The notes beneath the pieces were generated by a model. That model was not told the DNA's origin, ran no database searches, and was given only the letters and a program-made list of their open reading frames with translations. A stretch of 64,000 bases of DNA from Streptococcus parasanguinis (GTDB taxonomy: Bacteria > Bacillota > Bacilli > Lactobacillales > Streptococcaceae). The stretch spans positions 1,495,501 to 1,559,500 of the forward strand of contig NZ_CP133988.1 of NCBI RefSeq assembly GCF_031582885.1, given 5' to 3'. Made by a program: the position numbers and the translations under genes. This document shows positions 53,906-64,000 of this stretch, piece after piece; positions within the stretch are counted from its first letter, which is position 1; every line of letters starts with the position of its first letter.

Positions 53906-54589
53906 TTATACCAAATAATCGGTTTCTTCACGGTAACTATAATAGTTTTCCTCAGATACAATCAAGTGATCTAGTAGTGTTAAGCCCATCACTTCACAGG
54001 CCTCTATGACTCGATGCGTTACTTCATCATCATTTTTACTTGGAAATACGGCACCAGATGGATGATTGTGAGCCAAAATGATGGAGGTTGCCATGTGTTT
54101 TAGTGCATAATGCAGGATTTCACGTGGCTCCGCAATACTTCGATTCACGGTTCCAATAAAAATGGTCTGCTGATGAATAATTTCATTCTGCGTATTTAAA
54201 TAGAGAGCAACCAGGTGCTCCTGTTTCTTATGGCCGATTTCCTGTTGAATTTTATGGGCCAATTTCTGACTGCTCATGATCTGTTCGGAACTCATCAATT
54301 CGTCTTTATGAATCCTTCGTCCAAACTCAATCACAGCCTGAAGTTCGATGGCCTTCACCCGGCCAATGCCAGAGATTTCCTGTAGTTCCTCTAGGGTTAA
54401 TTGACTTAACTCCTTTAAACTATTAACCGAACTCAGAAGACCTTGTGCAATCTCATAAACGCTTTTTTGCTTATTGCCTGTCCGTAAGAGAATGGATAAC
54501 AATTCTTGATGACTCAGCTTATCTACCCCTTCAGAAACCAAACGTTCTCTAGGAAGCAAAGATGGTTCAATAAATGATATGTCGTACAT
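53906..54589 (-). CDS. radC: RadC family JAB-domain protein
   Basis: A 227-residue protein with an N-terminal helix-hairpin-helix ([22 protein letters not shown]-binding-like) and a C-terminal JAMM metal site ([14 protein letters not shown]). Despite the name, RadC has no proven repair function in streptococci. It is conserved next to rex. The 3' end abuts repeat copy D. Confidence 0.93.
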   Translation of the reverse strand: MYDISFIEPSLLPRERLVSEGVDKLSHQELLSILLRTGNKQKSVYEIAQGLLSSVNSLKELSQLTLEELQEISGIGRVKAIELQAVIEFGRRIHKDELMSSEQIMSSQKLAHKIQQEIGHKKQEHLVALYLNTQNEIIHQQTIFIGTVNRSIAEPREILHYALKHMATSIILAHNHPSGAVFPSKNDDEVTHRVIEACEVMGLTLLDHLIVSEENYYSYREETDYLV

Positions 54590-54643
54590 AATTTCCTCCT
54601 CACTTATTAATTCGTAATAAATGGAGAAAACGACAACCTTTCA

Positions 54644-54922
54644 TTATTTACAGGCGATTTCTTCCTTCAAATCATCTAACACTAAGACTTCATCTCTATT
54701 AAAGCGGATTTGGTAACCTGTTTGAACTTGTTCAAGTTCCTTTAAAAACTGTTGAATTTCACAGCGAATCAAGTACTCCTGGCTCTGAGGTATGGCCTCT
54801 AAAGCTTGGTAGACTTGCTCTACTTCGTAGATTCCTTTCGTAATTAAACCATTTCGTGGAAAATCATTTACTAAGAGATTGTAGAAATGATGTAAGAGAT
54901 GATAAATTCGCTCTTTCGTCAC
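54644..54922 (-). CDS. Small hypothetical protein upstream of radC
   Basis: A 92-residue soluble, helix-rich, acidic protein (MTKERIYHLLHHFYNLLVND at the start). I do not recognise a family. It precedes radC by 54 bp on the same strand and may be cotranscribed. Coding is supported by frame length, a GGAGG-like site (AAGGAGGTAG) and an ending in KEEIACK. Confidence 0.6.
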   Translation of the reverse strand: MTKERIYHLLHHFYNLLVNDFPRNGLITKGIYEVEQVYQALEAIPQSQEYLIRCEIQQFLKELEQVQTGYQIRFNRDEVLVLDDLKEEIACK

Positions 54923-55061
54923 TATTCTACCTCCTTATCATACTCTTTCTCCTCTTATTATATACTGATTTTCCCTTAATGTTATGACAAATTCCTTACA
55001 TAATATTACCAATCTCTTACAATTTTACAAGAATTTCTCCTAGTTTTGCTTCCTACATAGA

Positions 55062-55097
55062 AAAAGCCCTGGCATCTCTGCCATGGGCTTTATTTTC
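55062..55097. terminator. Terminator downstream of srtA
   Basis: AAAGCCC(t)GGCA-TCTC-TGCC(a)GGGCTTT, T-rich on the minus side (TTTTTCT). It ends the gyrA-srtA transcript. Confidence 0.88.
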
Positions 55098-55841
55098 TTA
55101 AAGTTGCATTTGATTATAAGTCTTGCTGAATGAATCCAGGATGTCTTTTGGAGCCTTGTCATAGTCAACAGAAGTTTCCAAATTCCCTTTTACAATCGTA
55201 CGGTAAGTCGCTGCAGCATCCTCACAGGTCACCAAGGTGATCTCATTGACGCCTTCACGATCTTGAATCACATCTACACGGTCTGGAGTCACTGTCTCAA
55301 CAGACGAGATGACATAAGTATAGATTTTTTCTTTGTCCGTGATGTAAATCTTCATTCCCGCCTTGGCTTTCTCTAATGGTGAGAATAACATGGCATTTGC
55401 TCCAGTTAGACCAAACACGTGGTGACTAGCAAGAGAATAATTGCCTTGCCCCATGACTTGGTTTTCCTTCATGGTCCCTGCTCCGTAGTAGAGGGCTACA
55501 TTTTCAAGCCCCTTAAAGATCGGAAGGTTCATGTTCAATTCAGGAATCGAAATCCCCCCAATTACTGGTAGCTTTTGAGCTTGCCATTGGGCATTGATGA
55601 CGGCTTCCGTCGAGAGTGACTGGACATGTTGGAAATCAAAGCTCGTCTTCACTTCTTTATTCTTATCAATGGTTTTTTTATCGACCTTGCTAACCTGGTA
55701 TTGGTTGGTATGCCAAACCATAATCATGTTTCGGATCGGAGCATTGAAAATCAAGAGAAGCGAGAGAATAATCAAAAGTGTTGCAACGATGTTGATAAGA
55801 GTATTGCGTAAACTCTTTTTCTTTTTTCTTTTGCGTGACAT
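55098..55841 (-). CDS. srtA: Sortase A
   Basis: A 247-residue class-A transpeptidase that cuts LPXTG surface proteins and links them to the cell wall. One N-terminal membrane helix (about 13-32) follows a Lys/Arg-rich leader. The catalytic residues are the histidine in ASHHVFG, the cysteine in LVTCEDAAATY and the arginine in TYRTIVKG. It lies 13 bp downstream of gyrA, the usual streptococcal position. Confidence 0.96.
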   Translation of the reverse strand: MSRKRKKKKSLRNTLINIVATLLIILSLLLIFNAPIRNMIMVWHTNQYQVSKVDKKTIDKNKEVKTSFDFQHVQSLSTEAVINAQWQAQKLPVIGGISIPELNMNLPIFKGLENVALYYGAGTMKENQVMGQGNYSLASHHVFGLTGANAMLFSPLEKAKAGMKIYITDKEKIYTYVISSVETVTPDRVDVIQDREGVNEITLVTCEDAAATYRTIVKGNLETSVDYDKAPKDILDSFSKTYNQMQL

Positions 55842-55854
55842 GCTGTCCCCTTAT

Positions 55855-58311
55855 CTATTCGTTTTCTTCCACTACTTCTTCATCTTTTTCTTCGGGTTGG
55901 ACTGTTGTAAAGGTCACAATTTTCGCATCCTGATCCAGTCTCATGACTTTCACACCCTGTGTTGAACGACCAGTTTGAGAGATATTCCCAACACTTGTAC
56001 GGATCATGACTCCTGTATCAGTAATGATCATCAGATCTTCATCTCCTTTAACGGTTAAAAGACCAGCTAAAGGACCATTTTTCTCTGTGATATTGGCTGT
56101 CTTGATTCCTTTACCGCCACGGCCTTTGGTTGGGTATTCGCTAGCCATTGTACGCTTACCATACCCTTTTTCAGTGATGATCAATACTTCATCTTGATCC
56201 GTAACGACACTAGCCCCAACAACCTTGTCTCCTTCGCGGAGATTCACACCACGTACACCTGTGGCAGAACGACCCATATTGCGGACCACAGCCTCGTTAA
56301 AGCGGACAGAATAACCATACTTGGTACCGATAATGACATCAGCATTGCCATCCGTAAGGAAGACATTGATCAATTCATCCTCATCGCGCAGATTCAGAGC
56401 TTTGAGACCATTTTGACGGATATTTGAAAATTCAGCTACATTGGTCCGCTTGACCAAACCTTGTCGCGTCGTAAAGAAGAGGTATGCTTCGTCACTGCGG
56501 TCTTGCTCCACATTGATAATGGTTTGAATCGATTCACCTTCGTCCAATTTTAAGAGATTGACGATTGGCAATCCTTTGGCTGTTCGGCCATATTCTGGAA
56601 TCTCATAACCTTTCAGACGATAGACACGCCCCTTATTGGTAAAGAAGAGCAAATGATCATGAGTGCTCGTAGAGACCAGTTCACGGACAAAGTCATCATC
56701 TTTGACACCAGTTCCTTGAACCCCACGTCCACCACGTTTTTGAGCCGTAAATTCCGCTTGGTCCAGACGTTTGATGTAGCCTTTGTTAGAAAGAGTGATC
56801 AAGACATCTGTTTCTTCGATCAAATCCTCATCTTCAAGAGAAAGGACTTCTCCGATCATCAACTCAGTTCGGCGAGCATCGCCAAACTTGCGTTTGACTT
56901 CTTCCAATTCTTCCTTAATGATAGTTGCCACACGTTCTGGTTTCGCCAAAATATCAGCCAAATCAGCAATCAAGGCAACCAAATCATCGTATTCACTTTG
57001 GATCTTGTCTCGTTCCAAACCGGTCAAACGACGAAGACGCATGTCCAAAATGGCTTGGCTTTGACGTTCAGAGAGCTTGAATTTAGCCATCAATTCAGCT
57101 TGTGCTTCAGCGTCTGTCTGGCTATTGCGGATGATCCGGATCACTTCATCGATGTGATCCAAGGCAATGAGCAAACCTTCCAAGATATGGGCACGTGCTT
57201 CCGCTTTTTCTTTATCAAAGATGGTCCGTCGAGTCACTACTTCTTTCTGGTGCTCGATATAAGCACCTAAAATTTGGCGAAGAGAAAGAATCTTTGGAAC
57301 GCCATTTTGGATCGCTAACATATTGAATCCAAAATTGGTTTGCATTTGTGTCATCTTAAAGAGGTTGTTCAAAATAACGTTGGCCGAAGCATCTCGGCGG
57401 ACCTCAATCACAAAACGAACCCCTTCACGGTTTGATTCATCCCGTACAGCTGTAATCCCTTCGATCCGTTTTTCTTGCACCAAGCGAACGATGTGCTCGT
57501 GCACCTTGGTTTTATTGACCATATAAGGGAACTCAGTGACAACAATCCGTTCACGGCCACTCTTGGTTACTTCAATCTCTGTACGAGAACGAAGAACGAT
57601 TGATCCTTTTCCGGTTTCATAGGCTTTGTGGATACCTGATTTCCCCATGACCAAAGCACCTGTCGGAAAATCTGGACCAGGAAGAACTTCCATGAGTTCA
57701 CGGGTCGTTACCTCAGGATTATCCATCATCAGCTTCACTGCATCAATGGTTTCTCCCAAATTGTGAGGAGGAATATTGGTAGCCATCCCAACGGCAATCC
57801 CAGTAGCACCATTGACGAGAAGGTTAGGGAAACGTGCAGGTAAGACCAAAGGTTCGCGCTCACTGGCATCATAGTTATCAACGAAATCAACTGTATTTTT
57901 ATTGATATCCCGCAACATTTCAAGAGCAATCTTACTCATACGGGCTTCTGTATACCGTTGTGCAGCGGCGCCATCACCGTCCATAGAACCAAAGTTTCCA
58001 TGACCATCCACTAACATGTAGCGATAACTCCACCATTGCGCCATCCGAACCATGGCTTCATAAATAGAGGAATCCCCGTGTGGGTGGTATTTACCCATAA
58101 CATCCCCTGTAATACGGGCTGACTTCTTATGTGGTTTATCTGGTGTAACACCCAATTCATTCATTCCGTACAAAATACGACGGTGAACAGGTTTCAAACC
58201 ATCCCGAACATCAGGGAGGGCACGAGCAACGATAACACTCATGGCATAATCGATAAAACTCGTCTTCATTTCTGATGTTAAATTCACATCAATTAGATTC
58301 TTATCCTGCAT
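55855..58311 (-). CDS. gyrA: DNA gyrase subunit A
   Basis: An 818-residue type-II topoisomerase subunit. The active-site tyrosine is Y120 ([11 protein letters not shown]). The quinolone-resistance region [18 protein letters not shown] has the wild-type S81 and E85, so no common resistance mutation is present. The C-terminal half holds six beta-pinwheel repeats, including the GyrA-box-like KRGGRGVQG, and ends in an acidic tail. A TATAAT lies in the 58312-58428 gap, divergent from ldh. Confidence 0.97.
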   Translation of the reverse strand: MQDKNLIDVNLTSEMKTSFIDYAMSVIVARALPDVRDGLKPVHRRILYGMNELGVTPDKPHKKSARITGDVMGKYHPHGDSSIYEAMVRMAQWWSYRYMLVDGHGNFGSMDGDGAAAQRYTEARMSKIALEMLRDINKNTVDFVDNYDASEREPLVLPARFPNLLVNGATGIAVGMATNIPPHNLGETIDAVKLMMDNPEVTTRELMEVLPGPDFPTGALVMGKSGIHKAYETGKGSIVLRSRTEIEVTKSGRERIVVTEFPYMVNKTKVHEHIVRLVQEKRIEGITAVRDESNREGVRFVIEVRRDASANVILNNLFKMTQMQTNFGFNMLAIQNGVPKILSLRQILGAYIEHQKEVVTRRTIFDKEKAEARAHILEGLLIALDHIDEVIRIIRNSQTDAEAQAELMAKFKLSERQSQAILDMRLRRLTGLERDKIQSEYDDLVALIADLADILAKPERVATIIKEELEEVKRKFGDARRTELMIGEVLSLEDEDLIEETDVLITLSNKGYIKRLDQAEFTAQKRGGRGVQGTGVKDDDFVRELVSTSTHDHLLFFTNKGRVYRLKGYEIPEYGRTAKGLPIVNLLKLDEGESIQTIINVEQDRSDEAYLFFTTRQGLVKRTNVAEFSNIRQNGLKALNLRDEDELINVFLTDGNADVIIGTKYGYSVRFNEAVVRNMGRSATGVRGVNLREGDKVVGASVVTDQDEVLIITEKGYGKRTMASEYPTKGRGGKGIKTANITEKNGPLAGLLTVKGDEDLMIITDTGVMIRTSVGNISQTGRSTQGVKVMRLDQDAKIVTFTTVQPEEKDEEVVEENE

Positions 58312-58392
58312 TCAAAAAATGCCTCTCTTTACTTAATTCACCATACTATTATAACACATTTTACCCTATTTTTCTTCTTAGGAACACAAATG

Positions 58393-59496
<1,104 letters not shown>

Positions 59497-59497
59497 G

Positions 59498-59534
59498 AAA
59501 AAAACATCTCCTTATTAAAAGGGGATGTTTTTTA
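59498..59534 (+). terminator. Terminator of ldh
   Basis: AAAAACATCTCCTT pairs with AGGGGATGTTTTTT across a short AT-rich loop. Confidence 0.9.
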
Positions 59535-59540
59535 GTTGCT

Positions 59541-59957
59541 TTATTTGGATTTGTCAGCAAGGATTTCAAGCAAATAAGGCACAACGAGATTGCTCTCTAT
59601 GTCTTTCAAAGAAGAAATCCAGATAAAGTCTGTATGCTCTTCTGGATCTAATATAAAATCACGCTCTTCCAAAATCTCACCAGCATAAACTAGGCGTGTA
59701 AAAACAGTATCTTTGCTAGCATCAAACTGACTATCTTCGTGGATAATCTTATTAATCCGAAGCTTTTGATTAACCTCCTCCATAGCCTCACGTAGAGCAG
59801 CCTCTCTGGGCAATTCATTCTCTTCTACACTTCCACCTGGAATATCCCAATAAGATGGATAGACATTAGGGAGACCTCGCTTTATTTTCGAGCGTTTGAT
59901 AAGCAAATACTTCCCGTCTTTCTCAATTAAGGTATGCGCGATTAATTTTATTGTCAT
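59541..59957 (-). CDS. NUDIX hydrolase
   Basis: A 138-residue Nudix protein. The Nudix box spans about residues 41-64, with GGSVEEN, REAALREAMEE and an Asn in place of the last Gly. It hydrolyses a nucleoside diphosphate linked to another group; the substrate is unknown. The start at 59957 has GGAGG eight bases upstream. Upstream codons to 60005 are not used. Confidence 0.85.
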   Translation of the reverse strand: MTIKLIAHTLIEKDGKYLLIKRSKIKRGLPNVYPSYWDIPGGSVEENELPREAALREAMEEVNQKLRINKIIHEDSQFDASKDTVFTRLVYAGEILEERDFILDPEEHTDFIWISSLKDIESNLVVPYLLEILADKSK

Positions 59958-60014
59958 TGCATGTTCCTCCAAGAAAGAGCAAAAAAGACTCCGGAGGAGC
60001 CTCATTATGTATCA

Positions 60015-60086
60015 TCCACCCTGAGGGAATCGAACCCCCATCTCAAGAACCGGAATCTTACGTGATATCCATTACACTAAGGGTGG
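60015..60086 (-). tRNA. tRNA-Arg (anticodon CCG)
   Basis: A 72-nt cloverleaf on the minus strand: acceptor CCACCCT/AGGGTGG, anticodon loop TTCCGGT, T-arm GGTTCGATTCC, discriminator A. CCA is not encoded. It decodes CGG. Confidence 0.95.
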
Positions 60087-60330
60087 CAACTGTTATAGTA
60101 TATCAAATTTTTGAGAATTTTACAAGTAAAAAAGAGAGTGGGACAGAAATCGGTAATTCGTTAGAATTTGATTTCGTCGTCCCACCTCCGCACAGTTGAG
60201 TAGGACTGTAAAAGCTGATGAAATCAGCGTAGTAGAGCCCACTCAACCACTGCGTCTTGCTCGACAATCCAAAAAATAATTAAGAGGCTAGGACTTTTGT
60301 GTACTGACCCCAAAAAGTTAGACAATGAAT

Positions 60331-61095
60331 TTACACAAAGGATTTAGTTCTGTATTGCACAGGACTGAGTCCTTTTAGTTTGACCTTAATTCGTTTATTG
60401 TTGTAATAATCAATGTAGTCTACAATAGCTTGTTCTAATTGCTCAAGTGACTGAAACGTCTTCTCATACCCATAAAACATTTCGGACTTAAGAATGCCAA
60501 AGAAGGATTCCATCATGCCGTTGTCTGGGCTGTTACCCTTACGTGACATGGACGGTTGAATTCCTTTATCCTCTAAAAAACGATGATAATACTGGTGTTG
60601 ATACTGCCATCCTTGATCACTATGGAGAATTGTATTTGTGTAATGATTCTCAGTAAAGGCCTGGTCTAACATAGCTTTCACTTGTTCTAAATTTGGCGAC
60701 GTCGAAAGATTATAAGCGACGATTTCACTGTTAAAACCATCTAATACTGGTGATAAGTAGAGTTTTTGAGTGCTTGCTGGAATGGCAAATTCTGTCACAT
60801 CTGTGTAGCACTTTTCCATTGGTTTTGAAGCTTCAAACTGGCGTTGAATAAGGTTGTCGGCTTTCTTACCAATATCTCCTTTGTGAGAAGAATACTTTCG
60901 CTTCTGCCGGATTCTAGCTTGTAAATTGAGGACATTCATCAACCGCTGAACCCTCTTATGATTGACCAAAAAGCCATGATTTCTTAATTCTAAATGTATC
61001 CGACGATAACCATAATTTCCCTTGTGTTCAGTAAAAATAGATTGGATTTCAGCTTTAAGCCCTTGATCCTTATCTGGTTTGTCTAGCTGTTTCAA
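60331..61095 (-). CDS. IS3-family transposase OrfB (catalytic part)
   Basis: The integrase-core half of the transposase, 254 residues from the first ATG. In the OrfB frame the reading is open upstream to the slippery site at 61236-61230, adding residues such as [20 protein letters not shown] and a Tyr-rich TYYYHLKQ, so the native product is an OrfAB fusion. The DDE triad is visible: D in YTDVTEFA, D in LHSDQGWQY, and E in NGMMESFFG. The preceding HTH_21 region (GNYGYRRIHLELR) is intact. Confidence 0.92.
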   Translation of the reverse strand: MKQLDKPDKDQGLKAEIQSIFTEHKGNYGYRRIHLELRNHGFLVNHKRVQRLMNVLNLQARIRQKRKYSSHKGDIGKKADNLIQRQFEASKPMEKCYTDVTEFAIPASTQKLYLSPVLDGFNSEIVAYNLSTSPNLEQVKAMLDQAFTENHYTNTILHSDQGWQYQHQYYHRFLEDKGIQPSMSRKGNSPDNGMMESFFGILKSEMFYGYEKTFQSLEQLEQAIVDYIDYYNNKRIKVKLKGLSPVQYRTKSFV

Positions 61096-61163
61096 ATGAT
61101 AATAGTAGGTCGAACGAGCGAGTTTAACGGCCTTTAGAAGAATATCTAACGAAAACTCAGTGA

Positions 61164-61679
61164 TTAATTCTTGAACAATTTCTGTCTTTCTTCTTTCTCT
61201 TTTTCCTCCTTCAATCGGAGTTCTCTCAACTTTTTTAGAACAGCATTCTCCGCTCTCAGGTATTCATTTTCTGCTTGAAGACGCTCTAACTCAGTCATCT
61301 CTTCAGGTTTCTTCTTTGGCTTACGTCCCATTTTAGGTATCCTTCCTCTTGTTTTCTCAACAATAGTATACCCATTTTTCTTGTATTGTGCCAGCCAATT
61401 TGGAAGCATTCCTTGGTTTGGGAGAGCATAATCAAGGCTTACACTTCTTTGTGAACGACCTTCAAGTAAGACTTTATCAATGATTTCTCGTTTTAGTTCA
61501 GGAGAATAGTAACAATTCTTTCCTTTTTTTACGATTTCTATTCCATAACGATCAATCAATTTAATCATGTACTGAAGATTAGAAATCTTTATCCCAAATT
61601 GATTTGAAAGTCGCCTAAAACTCTCTCCTTGCTTTCTTGATTCATATATTTGAACTTTATCTTCAAAAGTTAATTTCAT
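61164..61679 (-). CDS. IS3-family transposase OrfA (DNA-binding part)
   Basis: A 171-residue protein with two helix-turn-helix motifs (residues ~8-50 and ~60-105) and a C-terminal leucine-zipper-like coiled coil ([19 protein letters not shown]). It binds the IS ends. Near its 3' end the heptamer A-AAA-AAG (61236-61230, minus) allows ribosomes to slip -1 into OrfB. Confidence 0.92.
   Translation of the reverse strand: MKLTFEDKVQIYESRKQGESFRRLSNQFGIKISNLQYMIKLIDRYGIEIVKKGKNCYYSPELKREIIDKVLLEGRSQRSVSLDYALPNQGMLPNWLAQYKKNGYTIVEKTRGRIPKMGRKPKKKPEEMTELERLQAENEYLRAENAVLKKLRELRLKEEKEKEERQKLFKN
61230..61236 (-). other. Programmed -1 frameshift site of the IS
   Basis: AAAAAAG is read in OrfA as cta-AAA-AAG, the canonical A_AAA_AAG slippery phase. 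The -1 frame is OrfB and remains open. The same heptamer is used by IS150 relatives. Confidence 0.8.
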
Positions 61680-61758
61680 AATAAAAGCACCCCAAAAATT
61701 AGATTTTTCTGTCTAACTTTTAGGGTGCAGTTCATTTTGTCCCAGCCTCTTTTAAATA

Positions 61759-62958
61759 TTACAATTCGATATCGCCAAACAAGTCAGCCATTGAGAATCC
61801 AGTTTGAGTTTCTGGAAGATCAAAGTCACGTTTTTCTTGTTTTGGACGACGTGGGCGAGATTGACGTTTTTCTTGTTTTTCGCCTTCTTCTTGAGCTGGA
61901 CGTTCTTCAAGAGCTTTGATAGAAAGTGATACACGTTCATCTGCAGCATTTACTTCAAGAACTTTAACAGTTACTTCTTGTCCAACTTTAAGAACATCTT
62001 TTGGATTTTCAACACGTTTGTGTGAAATTTGTGAGATGTGTACAAGTCCGTCGATACCTGGCAATACTTCAACGAATGCACCGAAGTCAGTCAAACGTTT
62101 AACAGTTCCTTCGATCACATCACCAGCAGCCAATTTTTGTTCAACGCCATCCCAAGGTCCAGGTGTTGTTGCTTTCAATGAAAGTGATACACGACCTTCT
62201 TCTTCGTTCAAGTCAAGAACTTTCACTTGGATTTCTTCACCAACAGTTACAACTGATTTAGGTGATACGTTGCGTTCGTGTGACAATTCTGTTAAGTGAA
62301 CCAATCCATCAACACCACCAAGGTCGATGAAAGCACCGAAGCTTGTGATACGTGCAACTTTACCAGTTACGACATCACCAACGTTCAATTTACCAAATAC
62401 TTCTGCGCGTGCTGCAGCTGATTCAGCTTCAACAACTTCACGACGAGAAAGGATGAAGCGGTTTTCTTTTGGATCTACTTCTTTGATTTTAGCATCAAAT
62501 TCTTGACCTACGAAACGTTCAGTGTTACGTACAAAACGAGTATCAAGCATTGAAGCTGGAATAAATCCACGAAGTCCTTCAAATTCTACTGAAAGTCCGC
62601 CCTTAACAGCGCGAGTTCCTTTAACAGTAACAACTTCTTCTTCACGTCCGACCAATTTGTCCCATGCTTTGCGAGCTTCCAAACGTTTTTTAGATACAAG
62701 GTAAGTTACTGTATCAGTATCTTTACCAACTACTTGACGAAGAACAAGCAATTCAAGTGTTTCACCTGGTTTTACCAAGTCGTTGATGTTAGCATCACGA
62801 TCGTTTGTCAATTCACGAAGAGTCAAGACACCTTCGACACCAGTTCCAGAGATTGCAACGTTAGCTTGGTTCGCGTCAACTGTCAATACTTCAGCAGTAA
62901 CAACGTCACCTGGTTCAACTTGGCTAACACTGTTTAGCAAATCTTCAAATTCATTCAT
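61759..62958 (-). CDS. rpsA: 30S ribosomal protein S1
   Basis: A 399-residue S1 protein with four S1/OB domains (about residues 16-90, 105-172, 190-260 and 275-345) and a basic/Glu-rich tail ([20 protein letters not shown]). This four-domain form is usual in Firmicutes. It helps mRNA loading on the 30S subunit. Upstream, a CAAGTTT/AAACTTG hairpin (62979-62996) sits next to the GGAGG site. The IS and repeat E lie at its 3' end, where a terminator would be expected. Confidence 0.96.
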   Translation of the reverse strand: MNEFEDLLNSVSQVEPGDVVTAEVLTVDANQANVAISGTGVEGVLTLRELTNDRDANINDLVKPGETLELLVLRQVVGKDTDTVTYLVSKKRLEARKAWDKLVGREEEVVTVKGTRAVKGGLSVEFEGLRGFIPASMLDTRFVRNTERFVGQEFDAKIKEVDPKENRFILSRREVVEAESAAARAEVFGKLNVGDVVTGKVARITSFGAFIDLGGVDGLVHLTELSHERNVSPKSVVTVGEEIQVKVLDLNEEEGRVSLSLKATTPGPWDGVEQKLAAGDVIEGTVKRLTDFGAFVEVLPGIDGLVHISQISHKRVENPKDVLKVGQEVTVKVLEVNAADERVSLSIKALEERPAQEEGEKQEKRQSRPRRPKQEKRDFDLPETQTGFSMADLFGDIEL

Positions 62959-63126
62959 CTAAAAAATCCTCCAACAATCAAGTTTTCTAAAACTTGACAT
63001 ACTTATAATTATTTTTCCTAAGCAAGCACTCGCAATGAGATCAACTACAATCTTTAACGACTCATCCTATAAAGAAATAAAATACCTGGATAGATATTTT
63101 ATCACTTATCTGATATTACCTAAGAA

Positions 63127-63198
63127 CTGGGGTAGCTGGATTCGAACCAACGCATGAGGGAGTCAAAGTCCCTTGCCTTACCGCTTGGCTATACCCCA
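63127..63198 (-). tRNA. tRNA-Gln (anticodon TTG)
   Basis: A 72-nt cloverleaf on the minus strand: acceptor TGGGGTA/TACCCCA, anticodon loop CTTTGAC flanked by GGGA/TCCC, T-arm GGTTCGAATCC, discriminator G. CCA not encoded. Confidence 0.95.
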
Positions 63199-63207
63199 TG
63201 AATGAAA

Positions 63208-63288
63208 TGGAGAGAGAGGGATTCGAACCCCCGAACCCGAAGGAGCGGATTTACAGTCCGCCGCGTTTAGCCTCTTCGCTATCTCTCC
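63208..63288 (-). tRNA. tRNA-Tyr (anticodon GTA)
   Basis: An 81-nt class-II tRNA on the minus strand with a long variable arm (CTCCTTCGGG region). Acceptor GGAGAGA/TCTCTCC, anticodon loop CTGTAAA, T-arm GGTTCGAATCC. It is 9 bp upstream of tRNA-Gln, so the two form one transcript. Confidence 0.95.
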
Positions 63289-63340
63289 ATATAAATCAAC
63301 AGGATCTATTATACCATTGATTTATTATGATTGCAAGCCC

Positions 63341-63571
63341 TTATTTATTCAAATTATAATTTTCTATCAAAATTTCAACGGCTTTTTCAAGTTTTTTGTA
63401 AAGAGAATCCACATTTCCATTTTTGATAATGGCAAATTGACCAGCCATATCTGCAATTTCACCAATCGTTTTCTTTCCAATGGACAAAGTGAAACCATCA
63501 AAAGTATCTTTTCCGACGGTTACTTTACTATCAACGATTTGAATCTCAATTTTCTTATCTTTTTTACTCAT
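63341..63571 (-). CDS. DUF2969 family protein
   Basis: A 76-residue cytosolic protein that fits the DUF2969 family of lactic acid bacteria (KIEIQIVDSKVTV, GKKTIGEIADM). No catalytic motif. It is followed by the tRNA-Tyr/tRNA-Gln pair in the same direction. Function unknown. Confidence 0.78.
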   Translation of the reverse strand: MSKKDKKIEIQIVDSKVTVGKDTFDGFTLSIGKKTIGEIADMAGQFAIIKNGNVDSLYKKLEKAVEILIENYNLNK

Positions 63572-63630
63572 TTCAACCCTCTTTTCACTTTTTCTATTTT
63601 ACAAAAATTCTCTTGATGACGCAAGAGAAA

Positions 63631-63800
63631 AGGGAGTGGGTCAGAAAGAATTTAGTTAGAAATTCCTTCTTTCTCCCACCCCCGAAAAGGTCATTCGGCA
63701 CTCTTCTATTCCTAAAAGCGAATGAAGAGAACGATTAGCTACTGCGTCTTTTCGTTAAGACTTGTTCTCATTGAAGCCTGGACACTTTGGTCTCAGACGC
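63631..63800 (-). repeat. Diverged relative (F) of the three-hairpin repeat
   Basis: About 170 bp between the DUF2969 gene and ilvE. It keeps the order and spacing of copies A/E: GTGGGTCAGAAAG.../CTTTCTCCCAC, then a middle arm with CTCTTC/GAAGAG and ACTGCGTC, then GAAGCCTGGAC.../GGTCTCAG. Primary sequence has drifted widely but the stems remain. Confidence 0.55.
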
Positions 63801-63807
63801 ATTCGGT

Positions 63808-64000
63808 TTAATTGACTTTGACAATCCATCCTTCTGGCGCTTCGACATCACCAAATTGGATACCGGTCAACTCGTCATAAAGCTTCCGTGTGACAGGCCC
63901 TACTTCTGTTTCAGAATAGAAGACATGGAAGTCATCCCCATGTTGAACGCCTCCGATCGGAGAGATGACAGCTGCGGTACCACAAGCTCCTGCTTCTACA
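63808..64000 (-). CDS. ilvE: Branched-chain amino acid aminotransferase, C-terminal part
   Basis: The last 63 codons of a class-IV aminotransferase; the start lies beyond the window. Recognisable segments are EAGACGTAAVISPIGGV and TRKLYDELTGIQFGD, both typical of IlvE C-termini. It transfers amino groups to the branched-chain keto acids made by the pathway that includes IlvD. Confidence 0.93.
   Translation of the reverse strand, partial: VEAGACGTAAVISPIGGVQHGDDFHVFYSETEVGPVTRKLYDELTGIQFGDVEAPEGWIVKVN

Larger units (their letters stand above)
60300..61734 (-). mobile_element. IS3-family (IS150-group, IS861-like) insertion sequence
   Basis: A 1435-bp element with terminal inverted repeats: TGTACTGACCCCAAAAAG on the left against TGAACTGCACCCTAAAAG (reverse complement of the right end), then AGTTAGAC shared. 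The ends are TG...CA. It is flanked by the 5-bp direct repeat TTTTG (60295-60299 and 61735-61739). OrfA and OrfB are complete and joined by a predicted -1 frameshift at 61236-61230. The element looks intact and recently inserted. Confidence 0.92.
60134..61749 (-). repeat. Three-hairpin repeat, copy E, interrupted by an IS element
   Basis: Copy E is in the minus orientation, split into 60134-60299 and 61735-61749 by the IS3-family element. Removing the IS and one copy of the 5-bp duplication restores a full ~176-bp element ending GGACTTTTGTCCCAGCCTC. Confidence 0.9.

Noticed and set aside
53630-53974. 114-residue open frame across the rex 3' end and repeat copy D
   Set aside because: It is produced by the repeat; similar frames arise in copies A and B, and it has no ribosome-binding site or family match.
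59951-60199. 82-residue frame on the plus strand across tRNA-Arg and repeat E
   Set aside because: It runs antisense through a tRNA and a repeat and has no start signals.

Overview
The window is a contiguous piece of a low-G+C Firmicutes chromosome, almost certainly a viridans-group Streptococcus. Gene neighbourhoods match the pneumococcal/mitis/sanguinis layout: tdk-prfA-prmC-sua5-glyA-pvaA, relQ-nadK-rluA family-pta opposite CYTH-prs-cysteine desulfurase-rex, gyrA-srtA opposite ldh, and split coaB/coaC. The lactate dehydrogenase, H2O-forming NADH oxidase and 399-residue ribosomal protein S1 are typical of the genus. An exact species cannot be fixed by reading; an S. parasanguinis/S. sanguinis-like organism is plausible. 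No CRISPR array, prophage or rRNA gene was seen.

Layout. 1-0.9 kb: 3' end of guaA with three tandem terminators. 1.0-8.7 kb (minus): a secreted DUF1002 protein and a long translation/one-carbon operon. 8.8-15.4 kb: tautomerase, ilvD, a MATE exporter and the purine unit guaC-xpt-pbuX with a guanine-class riboswitch. 15.6-21.0 kb (minus): an AT-rich accessory island of mostly unrecognised small and membrane-anchored proteins. 21.1-26.1 kb (minus): a 36-residue membrane peptide gene and an iron-uptake/Tat operon (efeO-efeB-efeU-tatC-tatA). 26.1-29.4 kb (minus): a ClC antiporter, a structured non-coding stretch and nox. 29.5-32.4 kb (plus): an apbE/flavin-reductase operon whose last protein carries two flavinylation-like motifs. 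32.5-36.4 kb: extracytoplasmic thioredoxin + CcdA, BrnQ, a DUF218 protein. 36.4-47 kb: MATE, fhs, CoA genes, pgm, a thioredoxin-like protein, mutY, pta. 47-55 kb: housekeeping genes including the redox repressor rex. 55-59.5 kb: srtA, gyrA, ldh. 59.5-64 kb: NUDIX, three tRNAs, an IS3-family element, rpsA, and the 3' end of ilvE.

Connections. Several loci concern NADH and flavin redox: nox, the apbE operon, ldh and rex. The divergent nox and apbE promoters share an unusual sequence block, which suggests joint control. The Tat system is encoded with its probable single client, the iron-operon Dyp peroxidase. A family of about 176-bp three-hairpin intergenic repeats occurs five times (one split by the IS) with one diverged relative. 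The strongest candidates for something little described are the flavinylated FMN-reductase/PAS-like fusion, the pseudoknot-capable structured element downstream of nox, and the accessory membrane island.
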